Part shown: piece after piece, positions 8,628 through 17,646 of the stretch | Numbering within the stretch: position 1 is the stretch's first letter | Layout: every line of letters starts with the position of its first letter | DNA from: Myxococcota bacterium | GTDB lineage: Bacteria; Myxococcota_A; Polyangia; JAAYKL01 | Length of the DNA stretch: 60,613 nt | Reading direction: 5' to 3' | Assembly: GCA_030065855.1 (NCBI GenBank) | Contig: JASJCT010000027.1 | Location: 1 to 60,613 of the forward strand | The notes under the pieces: generated by a model | Seen by the model: only the letters and a program-made list of their open reading frames with translations | Databases searched by the model: none | What the model was told of the DNA's origin: nothing | Made by a program: the position numbers and the translations under genes

Positions 8628-9962
8628 CTATCGGTTCAAGCGGGCAGCCCTGGTCTCACCCACATAAGTGAGGGCCTGCTTGAGGGCGACTGGGCCGATG
8701 AGTTGATTGATGGCGATGGTGGCCACGAGGAGTGTGGCCAAGGGAAGGCCAAATCCAGGCAGGCGATCGCCGACCACCTTAATAAGGCCCAAGCTGACCC
8801 CGGCCTGGGTGATGAATCCAACCCCGCTGGCCAATTTAAATCGCGGTGGATCCGAGCTCAGCCGGGCGCCCAAATAGGTGCCTGCGTAGAGAAATGCAAG
8901 GCGTGCGATCACCAGGATAATTGCCATGTGCCAGGTGGTTTTTAGTGCGCCCAAGGTGAGCGAGGCCCCGCTGAGGGCAAAAAAGATCGCATACACCGGC
9001 AAGGCACTGCGCTCGATAACCCGCAGAAACCGACCGCCGAACTGGGAAAAATTTTGGATAAAAAACCCTGCCACAAGGCAGATGAGCATCGGCTCCAGAT
9101 GGAACTGCAAGTTAAACTCGCGATCGAGAAACGCACCAAACGCGTGGGATAGCTTGGCCACGAGCAATGCTACGCCGAGGATGAAAATGGGGAGCTCCTT
9201 ACCCACCTTTTCCAAGTAAAGAACAATACCCCGACCGAGCAAGAGCCCGATAATCACTGAGGCCGCAACTTGCGATCCAATCCCCAGCAGAAAGACGAAA
9301 TTAAACGACTGCCCCGCACAAACGAGAAGCTCACTGAGCGACAACACAACTGCGAACAGGAAAATCGTCAGCACATCTGCGGCAACGGTCACGCCCAGGA
9401 TCATTTCCGTGAACGGTCCGTGGGATTTTGTCTCCCCAATCACCGCAATGGCAGACGACGGGGATCTGGCTATGGCAATAACACCGCAAATACCCGCAAT
9501 AGCAAGCACTTCTACCGTCGATCGGTGGACGGTCAACCCACTGGTGGATTGCAAGGCCAGGATAGTGCCGAAAATCCCGATAAAAACGATGGTGATTTGG
9601 CAGACCAAGATGAGCAGGATACTCTTGCGGCGCTCCCTCAAGGTGGCGAGCCGCAACTCACCGCCAGCGGCAAATGCGATAAATGTAAGCGCAAGATCGT
9701 CCACCAGTTTGAGATCCCCGATGTCTTTGGGTGTTAAAAAGCCGATGATCGATGGGCCAAAGAGCATACCCGATAGGATGTACCCCGTGATCTTTGGAAG
9801 ACCCACACGGCTCAATGCCGCGGCGATCAGATACGCCGACAAAATGAGAAACCCAAACGACAGCGTGGCGCTCGCCTCTGGCACCACCAGGGGTGAAGGC
9901 ACGAGCACCGCCAGCAGGTACATGCTGAAAATGAGTGCCAAAAGTGCAAATGTGCGCTCCAT
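8628..9962 (-). CDS. Cation/proton antiporter (CPA2-like), second of a tandem pair
   Basis: A 444-residue protein made almost entirely of hydrophobic helices, about 12 predicted, with the look of Na+/H+ or K+/H+ exchangers: GLPKITGYILSGMLFGPSIIG near the N-terminus, the helix with LALTFIAFAAGGEL, AIARSPSSAIAVIGE and FITQAGVSLGLIKVVGD near the C-terminus. It lacks the cytosolic RCK/TrkA-N domain of KefB/KefC proteins. The ATG lies two bases after the stop of the upstream antiporter gene, so translation is coupled. Together with that gene, a P-II-like gene and a PTS-IIA-like gene it forms one leftward operon. The transported ion cannot be read from the sequence. The two proteins may work as a heterodimer, since this family dimerises; that is inference. 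Confidence 0.82.
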   Translation of the reverse strand: MERTFALLALIFSMYLLAVLVPSPLVVPEASATLSFGFLILSAYLIAAALSRVGLPKITGYILSGMLFGPSIIGFLTPKDIGDLKLVDDLALTFIAFAAGGELRLATLRERRKSILLILVCQITIVFIGIFGTILALQSTSGLTVHRSTVEVLAIAGICGVIAIARSPSSAIAVIGETKSHGPFTEMILGVTVAADVLTIFLFAVVLSLSELLVCAGQSFNFVFLLGIGSQVAASVIIGLLLGRGIVLYLEKVGKELPIFILGVALLVAKLSHAFGAFLDREFNLQFHLEPMLICLVAGFFIQNFSQFGGRFLRVIERSALPVYAIFFALSGASLTLGALKTTWHMAIILVIARLAFLYAGTYLGARLSSDPPRFKLASGVGFITQAGVSLGLIKVVGDRLPGFGLPLATLLVATIAINQLIGPVALKQALTYVGETRAARLNR

Positions 9963-9964
9963 GG

Positions 9965-11167
9965 CTAGGTGGCCTTTTGAATCACAGCCTCGGCCAGGGC
10001 TGGGCTAATGAGTTCGTTCACGACGATCGCGACGAGGACTATGATCAGGCATGTACTGCTGATATCACTCTGAAATGATTGATGAAAGCTAACGGCCATG
10101 GCAGCGGGGATGCCCCCTTGTGAGATGAGTCCCAGGCCCACGGTGGCTGGCAACGCAATGGGCTGTCGCAACATCAAATGGGAGATCGCACCGCCGGTGA
10201 GCTTGCCAGCGGTTCGAAGACCGATGTAGGCGACCGCAAGGGCAATGGGGATCAGTGTGGTTGCAGGGAGCTCGACACTGGCACCGCCGATGATTAACAC
10301 CACGATATAAAACGGCTTTTCCAGGCTGGTCAGAACGCGCAACACGCGCGTTTTGGCGCCCCGAACATTGGCCAATACGGCGCCGCCAACTGCTGTAATA
10401 AACAGGGGTGAAATGCCGAGGGATGTGGCCACACCCGCGCTAAAGACGACTGTGCCGATGGTGAAGAGCAGCAGCTCTTCCTGGCTGCAGCGAATGCGGG
10501 TGAGCAAATGCAGCATGATGCCCATGATCACACCAGCGCCAATGGAAACAAAGAAATACATCGTGCTGATGAGCCACGGTGATCCAGGAACCGCGCTGGT
10601 CCTCAAATAGCAAAACACAAACCCAAAGACTGCCAGGCCTAATGCTGCGTCGATGCCCGCTGAATAGCTCAAGATCTCGGTCAACTTATTGCGCTTGAGC
10701 TTGAGCGCCCTGTGAACCAGGGCCAAAGAGGACTGACCCGTGGGCACGGCCATGGCCCCAAGGGCCAGCGCGCCGGCAAATGCCAGCTGGTCAGTGGTCA
10801 CCCCTGCGGCGCTTAAAATAACGAGCAGGGGAACAAAGCAGATGATCACAGTCGATAGGGCCTGCACACCGGCGAGCATGAAGTATTGCCTTGGAAATCG
10901 CCGTATCTCAGGTATGTCGAGCTGAATGCCGAACATGAGCCCGATCCAACCCAGGGCGAGGTGCAACAGGGGATTGAGGCCCAGGATGGTCGGCGTGTCC
11001 AACGCGCCAAGCAGCTGACTGCCGAGGGCCAGACCCACAAAGATGTACTCCGTGCCAGTGAGATAGATGTGCCGAGCTGCCAAGGGAATCTTGATGCGGG
11101 TAAACGTTCGACGGGACCCCATCAGGGCGACGAGCACGACGATCGCAGCCCCGATAATACTCTTCAC
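9965..11167 (-). CDS. Cation/proton antiporter (CPA2-like), first of a tandem pair
   Basis: A 400-residue polytopic membrane protein with about 11-12 predicted helices. Visible family features are GLNPLLHLALGWIGLMFGIQLDIPEIRR, AMAVPTGQSSLALVHRA, TAVGGAVLANVRG and GLISQGGIPAAMAVSF. Like its neighbour it has no RCK domain. The start is GTG at 11167, overlapping the stop of the P-II-like gene (GTGA). It is clearly related in layout to the next gene but not a close copy, so the pair is an old duplication or two subunits. It probably exchanges a monovalent cation for protons across the inner membrane. Confidence 0.82.
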   Translation of the reverse strand: MKSIIGAAIVVLVALMGSRRTFTRIKIPLAARHIYLTGTEYIFVGLALGSQLLGALDTPTILGLNPLLHLALGWIGLMFGIQLDIPEIRRFPRQYFMLAGVQALSTVIICFVPLLVILSAAGVTTDQLAFAGALALGAMAVPTGQSSLALVHRALKLKRNKLTEILSYSAGIDAALGLAVFGFVFCYLRTSAVPGSPWLISTMYFFVSIGAGVIMGIMLHLLTRIRCSQEELLLFTIGTVVFSAGVATSLGISPLFITAVGGAVLANVRGAKTRVLRVLTSLEKPFYIVVLIIGGASVELPATTLIPIALAVAYIGLRTAGKLTGGAISHLMLRQPIALPATVGLGLISQGGIPAAMAVSFHQSFQSDISSTCLIIVLVAIVVNELISPALAEAVIQKAT

Positions 11168-11523
11168 CGAATTTCCTCAGCCAGCCCCACAGCCCGGCTG
11201 ACCGGCACTGTAAAGAGAACCCCCGCACCTGCTTTAGAAAGGCTGCCGCACACCTCATTTGCGAGCTCAACAGCCCTCCCAATCAGATCTGAGGCCACTG
11301 CGGACAAGATAACATACGTCCCGCTGCTGCCCCCTGGAAAGAGGTTTTTAAAGCCGGCAAAAATTGGTACGTCCATGCTCAGAATCTGTCCCATACCACG
11401 GCCGTCGATGACCGTGGCACCCCGGATACCCAGCTCCAAAAAGCCGGTAAGGATTTCTTCGACCTGGTGGTGGTCTTTGACGATACAGAAAAGGAGCTCC
11501 GATGATGGACCGCGCTCAGACAT
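11164..11523 (-). CDS. P-II-like regulatory protein
   Basis: A 119-residue protein with the beta-alpha-beta layout of P-II signalling proteins: LLFCIVKDHHQVEEILTGF, then GIRGATVIDGRGMG (corresponding to G-x-T-V-x-x-x-x-G-x-G), a short T-loop region, and AGAGVLFTVPVSRAVGL at the C-terminus, which matches the typical ending. The usual uridylylated tyrosine of GlnB/GlnK is not evident. P-II proteins are trimers that bind ATP/ADP and often gate a membrane transporter. Lying between a PTS-IIA-like gene and two antiporter genes, it is a good candidate for their cytosolic regulator (inference). The start at 11523 follows GGAGGATT; the frame overlaps the end of the PTS-IIA-like gene by 8 bases. Confidence 0.7.
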   Translation of the reverse strand: MSERGPSSELLFCIVKDHHQVEEILTGFLELGIRGATVIDGRGMGQILSMDVPIFAGFKNLFPGGSSGTYVILSAVASDLIGRAVELANEVCGSLSKAGAGVLFTVPVSRAVGLAEEIR

Positions 11524-11980
11524 GTCTCGAATCCTCCTCAACCAGGGATGCGTAAATCTCAGCTGTATCTTGAGCGCTTGCCATGCGCTGGATAAAGGTG
11601 GGGCTCATAACGAACCGGGCGATCCTCGCGAGCAGTCGCAGGTGAACACCCCCAGGTTCAGGGGGACTGATCAACAAGAAAATCGTATGCACCAATGCCC
11701 CGTCCAGGGCATCGAAATCCACACCACCCAATACTTTAGCGATAACGCAGTGGGACTTTTGGAGCCCCTCCACTGTTGCATGGGGAATGGCCACACCGTG
11801 TCCAATCCCGGTTGATACCTCCTCCTCTCTTTTAATGAGCCGATCGAACAGGGCCCTTTCGTCAATCCGTGGAAATCGATCCTTGACGCGAGCCACCAGT
11901 GTTTCGAGAAAGTCCAATTTGTTTTTCGGCCCAGGGATAATAAAGATTAAATCCTCGGAGATATAGTCCTTGAGGTGCAT
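11516..11980 (-). CDS. PTS IIA (PtsN/fructose type)-like regulatory protein
   Basis: A 154-residue protein of the PTS EIIA type 2 fold. The phosphorylatable histidine lies in GIGHGVAIPHAT, the classic active-site context, and IFLLISPPEPGGVHLRLLARIARF matches the family's second half. No EIIB or EIIC is nearby, so it is more likely regulatory (PtsN-like) than a sugar transporter. E. coli PtsN controls K+ transport, which fits the two antiporters downstream in the same operon; the link here is inference. The start at 11980 has GGGAGGA upstream. A longer frame to 12187 overlaps the divergent sigma-factor gene and has no family-like content. Confidence 0.8.
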   Translation of the reverse strand: MHLKDYISEDLIFIIPGPKNKLDFLETLVARVKDRFPRIDERALFDRLIKREEEVSTGIGHGVAIPHATVEGLQKSHCVIAKVLGGVDFDALDGALVHTIFLLISPPEPGGVHLRLLARIARFVMSPTFIQRMASAQDTAEIYASLVEEDSRHV

Positions 11981-12144
11981 GTGGGGGTCCTCCCTATCTC
12001 TCATGAAGTATATTTCATTAAATAGGCAGTCAAATTCTGCACAAATACCAGCGCATCGGCAAGCCTGAATAAATGCCTGGTTTTCAGGTGTCCCTCCCCG
12101 CGGCCCTCCTGTTCGGGCTGATTGCGCTGCTGTTTGATCGTGAT

Positions 12145-12864
12145 ATGATGGCCCCAGTGGAACAATCTGCAAAGGACGCTCTGGCACGGGAATACCTGCC
12201 GCTTATCGAACGCATCGTCAGCAGGGAGCGCAGCAAACTGGGCGCCTCACCCCAACTGGACCCGTCTGAGTTGCGCTCTTTTGCAATGGAGGGGTTGGCA
12301 CACGCCCTGGAACGGTTTGATCCATCCAGGAATATATCGTTCAAGACCTATGCCGAACTGCGGGTCCGCGGCGCTATATACGACGGACTGGCCGGGATGG
12401 ATTGGTTTCCCAGGCGCCTCAGGCGAAAAATAAACTTCTACCGCCGCAGCCAGGAGATGCTCCACGCATATGGCAACACGCCGCCACCCCGCGATAAGGT
12501 CGAAGCGGTCCATCGATTGGCCGACACCCTCAAGGAGTTGGCCACAGCCTATGTCACCTCCTACGCTGCCGAGGATGATCGCGCCCCTGCAACTGTCCCG
12601 GCAGAAGCAGACACGGTACTGGAGAAAAAGGAGCTGACCGCCCGAATAACGACCGTCCTCGAATCTCTGCCGCCCAAACAGCGCAATGTGGTGCATCAAT
12701 ACTATTTTGCAGATATGGACTTGAACGATATTGCCAAATCCATGGGTGTCACAAAGTCTTGGGCGTGGAAACTACTCTCAGCAGGACTTGCCGGGATGAG
12801 AGAGGCGTTTGAGGCTGATGGGCCCAAGGAGATATTCGATACATTCAGGAGCTCCTCGTCCTGA
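12145..12864 (+). CDS. RNA polymerase sigma factor, FliA/WhiG (sigma-28) family
   Basis: About 239 residues from the ATG pair at 12145. Region 2 is visible as YLPLIERIVSRERSKLG, ELRSFAMEGLAHALERFDPS and ISFKTYAELRVRGAIYDGL, followed by DWFPRRLRRK, very like flagellar and sporulation-type sigma-28 factors. Region 4 is LPPKQRNVVHQYYFADMDLNDIAKSMGVTKSWAWKLLSAG with its helix-turn-helix. Region 3 is short. No flagellar genes and no obvious anti-sigma gene are adjacent, so it may direct another regulon. The start is uncertain: the frame opens at 12073 and no strong Shine-Dalgarno is seen before either site. The PTS-IIA-like gene diverges from it. Confidence 0.82.
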   Translation: MMAPVEQSAKDALAREYLPLIERIVSRERSKLGASPQLDPSELRSFAMEGLAHALERFDPSRNISFKTYAELRVRGAIYDGLAGMDWFPRRLRRKINFYRRSQEMLHAYGNTPPPRDKVEAVHRLADTLKELATAYVTSYAAEDDRAPATVPAEADTVLEKKELTARITTVLESLPPKQRNVVHQYYFADMDLNDIAKSMGVTKSWAWKLLSAGLAGMREAFEADGPKEIFDTFRSSSS

Positions 12865-12865
12865 T

Positions 12866-13345
12866 TCAGTCTCCAATGGGGTAGACGAGGGTCTGCGCCA
12901 CACCTTCACGAACCACTGAAAAGCGGATCTCATCCGCTGTTTTCAATGTTTCTATGATTTCGTAGAACCCCTCAGGCCGCTCGACGCTCTTGCCGTTCAC
13001 CGAGAGGATAACGTCCTCGACGCGAAGATCGATCACCGGGGACGGAGGTTTGCTAAGCGCGACGATCCGAAATCCAAGAAACCGGCCGTCTTTAAATACG
13101 GGCGCTGTCTCGACCTTTGAGAGGATTGCCGCAGGTCCAGCTGCGAGCACGGCGTGCAAGTCTGTCCGCAAGATGACGTTGGGCAAGCCAGCATCCTCGA
13201 CAATTTCCTTTTCCAGCGGCATCGATGCGGGTGAGGATGTGACAGTTGCAGGCGCTGCAGTCACTTCGGCAGGCGGCGGGGTAGATGACCCACAGCTAGA
13301 AATCATCGCGCCTAGGATCGGCAGCAACAGGTGGCGCTGATTCAC
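12866..13345 (-). CDS. Small lipoprotein with a PDZ/GspC-like domain
   Basis: A 159-residue protein starting with GTG at 13345, which overlaps the stop of tmk (GTGA). The N-terminus is a lipoprotein signal (LLLPILGAMISSC). A Pro/Ala/Thr-rich stretch follows, then a 100-residue domain with FRIVALSKPPS...VIDLRVEDVILSVNGKSVERPEGFYEIIETLKTADEIRFSVVREG. This pattern (GFRI, DVI..VNG, EG..E....L) matches the PDZ-like C-terminal domain of type II secretion protein GspC. It is probably an envelope protein with a protein-binding role. No other type II secretion genes are nearby, although the Tad ATPase and membrane proteins next door belong to a related machine. The specific role is unknown. Confidence 0.65.
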   Translation of the reverse strand: MNQRHLLLPILGAMISSCGSSTPPPAEVTAAPATVTSSPASMPLEKEIVEDAGLPNVILRTDLHAVLAAGPAAILSKVETAPVFKDGRFLGFRIVALSKPPSPVIDLRVEDVILSVNGKSVERPEGFYEIIETLKTADEIRFSVVREGVAQTLVYPIGD

Positions 13346-13998
13346 GCAACGCCTCCATCGGATCGGAGACTGACCACATGGGACCAACACGCATCAGTCA
13401 CCGCGTCGATGGGGGCGGCCGCGTCGATGGTTACCACGTTCGTATCCCGTTGCAGGTTGTGAATGGTATCGTAAGCAACAGCGAGCTTTTTTTGAAATTC
13501 CGGCTCGTCAAAAAGTTCCAGACCCTGATCCCGCTCCCGGCACCTTCGAATGGCCTCTTCCGGTGGCAGGCGGAGATACAATATCAGGTCTGGTGTTCGG
13601 ACGTAGCGGTTGAGGGTGCGGATCCAGTCGACAGCATCTGGGTCCTCAGAGGAAACACTTTGATAGGCAATGGAGGAGAAGACATAGCGATCGCAAATCA
13701 CGTTTACCCCGTCCCTCAAGTTCGGGCTTATTTCCGCCTCCAGGTGGTCCTGCCGGTCTGCGGCGAACAACAGGGCCATGATCCGCCAACTGGGCGCTGT
13801 TACCCGCTGGTGGTGGTGAAACACGAGTCGACCGGTGAGGATCTGGCGGATGATAGATCCAACTGGACCTCGCGACGGCTCGGCAGTGACGTGGGCTGGC
13901 AGCCCCTGATCGAGAAATCTGCGCTTCAGTGCAGCTGCCTGCGTGGTCGTACCTGAACCGTCAATCCCCTCCAGAACGATGAAATTCCCCTCTATCAT
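13342..13998 (-). CDS. tmk: Thymidylate kinase
   Basis: A 218-residue dTMP kinase. It has the P-loop EGIDGSGTTTQ (residues 9-19), the TAEPSRGPVG segment with the substrate-binding motif, DRYVFSSIAYQ with the conserved DR(Y/W) signature, and YLRLPPEEAIRRCRERDQGLELFDE. It phosphorylates dTMP to dTDP using ATP for DNA synthesis. The length is normal for the family. ATG at 13998 follows GGGAGGTATGAG. The downstream PDZ-like lipoprotein is translationally coupled. The 95 bases between this gene and tadC are AT-rich and contain short tandem 'aattaacac' repeats. Confidence 0.93.
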   Translation of the reverse strand: MIEGNFIVLEGIDGSGTTTQAAALKRRFLDQGLPAHVTAEPSRGPVGSIIRQILTGRLVFHHHQRVTAPSWRIMALLFAADRQDHLEAEISPNLRDGVNVICDRYVFSSIAYQSVSSEDPDAVDWIRTLNRYVRTPDLILYLRLPPEEAIRRCRERDQGLELFDEPEFQKKLAVAYDTIHNLQRDTNVVTIDAAAPIDAVTDACWSHVVSLRSDGGVA

Positions 13999-14093
13999 TG
14001 CTCATACCTCCCAAACGGTAGGGAAACACCCCCTGCCTGCGGCGTCAACTATTCGGTGTTAATTGTCAATGTGATTTACAATTAACACTAACC

Positions 14094-14996
14094 TTAGAAG
14101 AGGTCACCTCGAACAAACTTGATGACGAACGGCCCGAGCAGAATGATAAACACGCAGCAAAAGATGAGCATGAGGGGACCGAGAATGAGAAGACCCGCCC
14201 GCGCGGCAGCCTGTTCCGCGGATTGGGATCGCTCGATTCTCATGATGTCGGCCTGGGTGGTGAGCACCTGGGCGAGCGGGGTGCCGCTCTTTTCCGCTTG
14301 TCGCACCGCGTTTGTGAACTGGCGCACTTGAGGTGCTGGTGTCCGAATGGCCAGCGCTTCGAGCGCGTCTTGCCTGGACCATCCCAGGGACAGCTTTTGC
14401 AACAGGTGCTGGAATTCAAACCGCACCGGGTTATCAGGGGTGAGTTGCGCGATGACTTGCGCTACGGCACCTGGGAAATCCAGACCAGCTTCTAAAGAGA
14501 GAGCGGCCAAATCTATCGCGTGGGGTAGGCCGCGACATATGGCAATGCGGCGCCGACGGCCAAGTCCATCTACTTTGAAAGAGGGGTACATCAACCCGAC
14601 AAACCATCCAACCACCACGCCCGCACCCCATCCCCTGCCGAGCACTGCACACATCAGCCCACAGCCAATGGCTCCGACAGTCGCACTGACCAGGGCGGCC
14701 GCGAACAGATCATCGGCATCGAACCCGAGAGGGCGCCCTGCTCGGATCAGGCGCGCCTCTGATCTTCGGCGAAGCCGGTCGAGGGGCAGTCTGCTCATGT
14801 GGGTGGAAAGGACGCGTATCAGCGGTTCGATGACTCGGAATAGGCCGCTCTTTTTCAGGGCCTCGGTTCGCTGTAGACCGCGCTCCCCCGCTCCTGGGGG
14901 CGGTGGGACTACTGAGGGCCAAAGCCAGTAAATGACCACTGCCATTGTGACCCCTGCAAGCGCTGAACACAGCATGGTAAACGGAGCGCCCATCAT
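14094..14996 (-). CDS. tadC: Tad pilus assembly membrane protein TadC
   Basis: A 300-residue protein of the type II secretion F family. An N-terminal membrane helix is followed by a cytosolic part (LIRAGRPLGFDADDLFAAAL), two more helices, then the GspF-like core RGLPHAIDLAALSLEAGLDFPGAV and RQAEKSGTPLAQVLTTQADIMR, and a final pair of helices. TadC and TadB form the inner-membrane platform of Flp/Tad pili. The start at 14996 overlaps the end of tadB by four bases (ATGA). The order tadA-tadB-tadC is the standard one. The rest of the Tad locus is about 21 kb away at 38-44 kb. Confidence 0.9.
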   Translation of the reverse strand: MMGAPFTMLCSALAGVTMAVVIYWLWPSVVPPPPGAGERGLQRTEALKKSGLFRVIEPLIRVLSTHMSRLPLDRLRRRSEARLIRAGRPLGFDADDLFAAALVSATVGAIGCGLMCAVLGRGWGAGVVVGWFVGLMYPSFKVDGLGRRRRIAICRGLPHAIDLAALSLEAGLDFPGAVAQVIAQLTPDNPVRFEFQHLLQKLSLGWSRQDALEALAIRTPAPQVRQFTNAVRQAEKSGTPLAQVLTTQADIMRIERSQSAEQAAARAGLLILGPLMLIFCCVFIILLGPFVIKFVRGDLF

Positions 14997-15844
14997 ATAT
15001 CCACCGCCATAATCTTTCGTATCAGGGCCACGGCGGCAAATTCGAGCACTGCCGCACTCCCGATGAGTATCCACCCGATCGGATCCGACCACATCGGAGC
15101 GAGCCATTCCGGGTTGATAAGCTCGAGCATCAATATCAACGCCAGCGGCATCACCCCCATGACCCATGCCTGGCCACGACCTTCAGCTGTCTTAGACTTG
15201 ATCACACCTTCGAGTCTGGACATTTCCCTGGCAGTGAACGCAATGCGGCGCAGTATGGTAGGTAGATCGCCGCCAGTGCGTTTTCCCAATAGCGCTGCGC
15301 CCACAGCCGCGTCAAATCCAGGCAATGCCAGGCGCTGGGCCATGTTGGTAAGCGCGTCGTCGATGGACCGTCCGAGCCGCACTTCGGCCAGCGTCGCCAC
15401 AACCTCATCTTTTATCGGCTGCGCCATATGCTCGCATAACCCTTGCAGCGCTTCGGCTAGATTTGGCACCGCGGTTAGCGCATCTGCGAGCGCTGTTAAG
15501 AACGCGTCGAGTCCATTTTCCAAAGCCATGGTTCTAGACCGATCAAAACGCACGAGCAGCCACGGCGGGGTAATGCCGATGAGCAATGCGGGCATTAAGA
15601 TCACCGGCGCGTTGAATACCAGGCAAACAAGGAGCAGGGAGGCCACAGCGATCCCCTGCACTGCCGGCACGACCGATAGCTTGGGATTTACTCGCGCACG
15701 TTCCACTCGGTCCTGCCACCAGGATTGATAGTTCAAAAAAAAGATCGCCTGCAACCGCTTTAAATCGGCAAGGGCAATGACCGCAACCGAGGCACTCACC
15801 CCAATGGCGATTGGCACCAGATAGCCGGCCATCGTAAGCCACAT
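14993..15844 (-). CDS. tadB: Tad pilus assembly membrane protein TadB
   Basis: A 283-residue protein of the GspF family. It starts with a membrane helix, has a cytosolic QSWWQDRVERARV segment, two helices, then LDAFLTALADALTAVPNLAEALQGL, LGRSIDDALTNMAQRL and KRTGGDLPTILRRIAFTARE, and two C-terminal helices. It makes up the inner-membrane platform with TadC. The ATG overlaps the stop codon of tadA (TGATG), so the start at 15844 is well supported; the longer frame to 15910 is not needed. Confidence 0.9.
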   Translation of the reverse strand: MWLTMAGYLVPIAIGVSASVAVIALADLKRLQAIFFLNYQSWWQDRVERARVNPKLSVVPAVQGIAVASLLLVCLVFNAPVILMPALLIGITPPWLLVRFDRSRTMALENGLDAFLTALADALTAVPNLAEALQGLCEHMAQPIKDEVVATLAEVRLGRSIDDALTNMAQRLALPGFDAAVGAALLGKRTGGDLPTILRRIAFTAREMSRLEGVIKSKTAEGRGQAWVMGVMPLALILMLELINPEWLAPMWSDPIGWILIGSAAVLEFAAVALIRKIMAVDI

Positions 15845-17391
15845 CAGGCCACCTCCTCGGCGATGATCGCAAGGGTATCGGAAGCCTCTCCCAGGCAGGT
15901 GGGCAACCATCCGGTAGCGAGAAATTTGCCCTGATTTGATTGGGTTCGAGGATTGGTGTAGCAGAAGATGTCGTTCAACCGCACCTGGCCGTCTTCTATG
16001 CCAGATACTTCAGCAATGGCAGTTATCCGTCGTGCCCCATCGGCAAACCGGGTTTGCTGCACGATGAGGTCGACGGCCTGTGAGATTTGCTCGCGAATGG
16101 CCCGCGAAGGAAGATCTAATCCCGCCATCAGGCAGAGGGTCTCGAGTCTCGATATGGCTTCGATGGGTGAGTTGGCGTGGGTGGTGGTCAGGGACCCGTC
16201 GTGACCAGTGTTCATGGCTTGCAGCATGTCCAGGGCCTCACCGCCCCGGCATTCACCGACGACGATGCGATCCGGACGCATTCTCAGGGCGTTTCGTACC
16301 AAATCCCGAATGGTCACCTCACCCCTGCCTTCTGGATTTGGCGGGCGGCTTTCAAGGGGCACGACGTGGGGTTGGGGCAACCTGAGCTCGGCTGCATCCT
16401 CAATCGTTACAATGCGTTCGCCCCTGGGAATGGCTTGAGACAGCACATTGAGCAGGGTTGTTTTTCCCGACCCCGTGCCCCCGGAAATAACGATGTTGGC
16501 CCGGGACTGGACCGCGTGTATGAGGAGATCGGCCATGGGTCGTGTGAGACTGCCGAACGCGATGAGATCTTCGATGCTCAGGCTATTGGGGGGAAACTTG
16601 CGAATCGTAACACAAGCACCGCGCAGGGCCAGCGGCGGAATGACCGCGTTGACACGAGACCCGTCAGCAAGGCGGGCGTCCACCATGGGAGAGGATTCAT
16701 CAATGCGTCGTCCCAATGGGGCAAGGATGCGGTCGATCGCCGTGCGAATGGCCTTTTCAGATGTGAAACAGCACCTGGTTCGTTCCAACCGACCCGCGCG
16801 CTCAACAAAAATCGTATGCCGGTCCACAACCATGATCTCGGTGACGCTTGGATCGGCCAGCAGTGGCTCCAACGGTCCGAGCCCAAGGGCCTCGTCTGCC
16901 AGCTCTTTCACGAGCCGCTCCATCTCCGATGGATCCGATACCCCTGCTTCGCTTGCAATGCGCTCCAGGGCAGCCTCGACCCGGGGTCGCAGGGCACTGC
17001 TTTGCCGATCGATGGAAGAGAGATCCACGTGCTCGATCAGGCGGTTGAGGATTTGTAACCCCAGGGCACTGGTATTACCTTCAGGTGCAATATCAACCTG
17101 TCCCAGGATCACTGTGTACGGACCTATCTCGATGCTGCTCGCCCAGGGCAACGTCGCCTTGTCAATAACCCGATGGTGACCGAACCCAATGCCGTTGCGC
17201 GACAAATCCTCAAGCTCAAAACAATTGTCGCCAGGCACTATCCGAGCGTGCCGTCTGGATACATCCAATGCAGGCAGGACAATATCTGCTTTTTTTCCAC
17301 GGCCGATGATGATTTCCTTATCCCGATCAAATCCGTATTGTCCGATGACTTCGGCCCCTTTCCTAACTTCGATGGTCATCTTTCCGCACAT
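15844..17391 (-). CDS. tadA: TadA/CpaF pilus assembly ATPase with N-terminal FHA domain
   Basis: A 515-residue protein. Residues about 1-100 are a forkhead-associated domain: [22 protein letters not shown] and LEDLSRNG, the three blocks that contact phospho-threonine. Residues about 110-470 are the CpaF-type secretion ATPase: [13 protein letters not shown], Walker [13 protein letters not shown], the Asp box [15 protein letters not shown], Walker [17 protein letters not shown] and the His box [14 protein letters not shown]. It powers assembly of Flp pili with TadB and TadC. Standard TadA proteins lack an FHA domain, so this fusion suggests control by Ser/Thr phosphorylation. The start is ATG 17391; 17379 is an alternative. 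Confidence 0.92.
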   Translation of the reverse strand: MCGKMTIEVRKGAEVIGQYGFDRDKEIIIGRGKKADIVLPALDVSRRHARIVPGDNCFELEDLSRNGIGFGHHRVIDKATLPWASSIEIGPYTVILGQVDIAPEGNTSALGLQILNRLIEHVDLSSIDRQSSALRPRVEAALERIASEAGVSDPSEMERLVKELADEALGLGPLEPLLADPSVTEIMVVDRHTIFVERAGRLERTRCCFTSEKAIRTAIDRILAPLGRRIDESSPMVDARLADGSRVNAVIPPLALRGACVTIRKFPPNSLSIEDLIAFGSLTRPMADLLIHAVQSRANIVISGGTGSGKTTLLNVLSQAIPRGERIVTIEDAAELRLPQPHVVPLESRPPNPEGRGEVTIRDLVRNALRMRPDRIVVGECRGGEALDMLQAMNTGHDGSLTTTHANSPIEAISRLETLCLMAGLDLPSRAIREQISQAVDLIVQQTRFADGARRITAIAEVSGIEDGQVRLNDIFCYTNPRTQSNQGKFLATGWLPTCLGEASDTLAIIAEEVA

Positions 17392-17646
17392 GCCGGGATC
17401 TTTACAGCAAGGGCCGTGCCGATATGTAATACATCGAAAATACTTTATTTTTTTATTTATTCCCCATGATGGGCGGCGGCGAGCCGTTGGAAATGGCGGC
17501 GGCGGTAGGCAGATCGCCGATTCGGTCAGTTCTTCGCGTTTGTTGCCAATGTTAATGTATTGTCTTTCATTGAATTTACACTATGGTTGAAGGGTCTTAA
17601 AATACGAGGTGACGGTTTAGAAAACACAATCAATGGAGGCATAACA

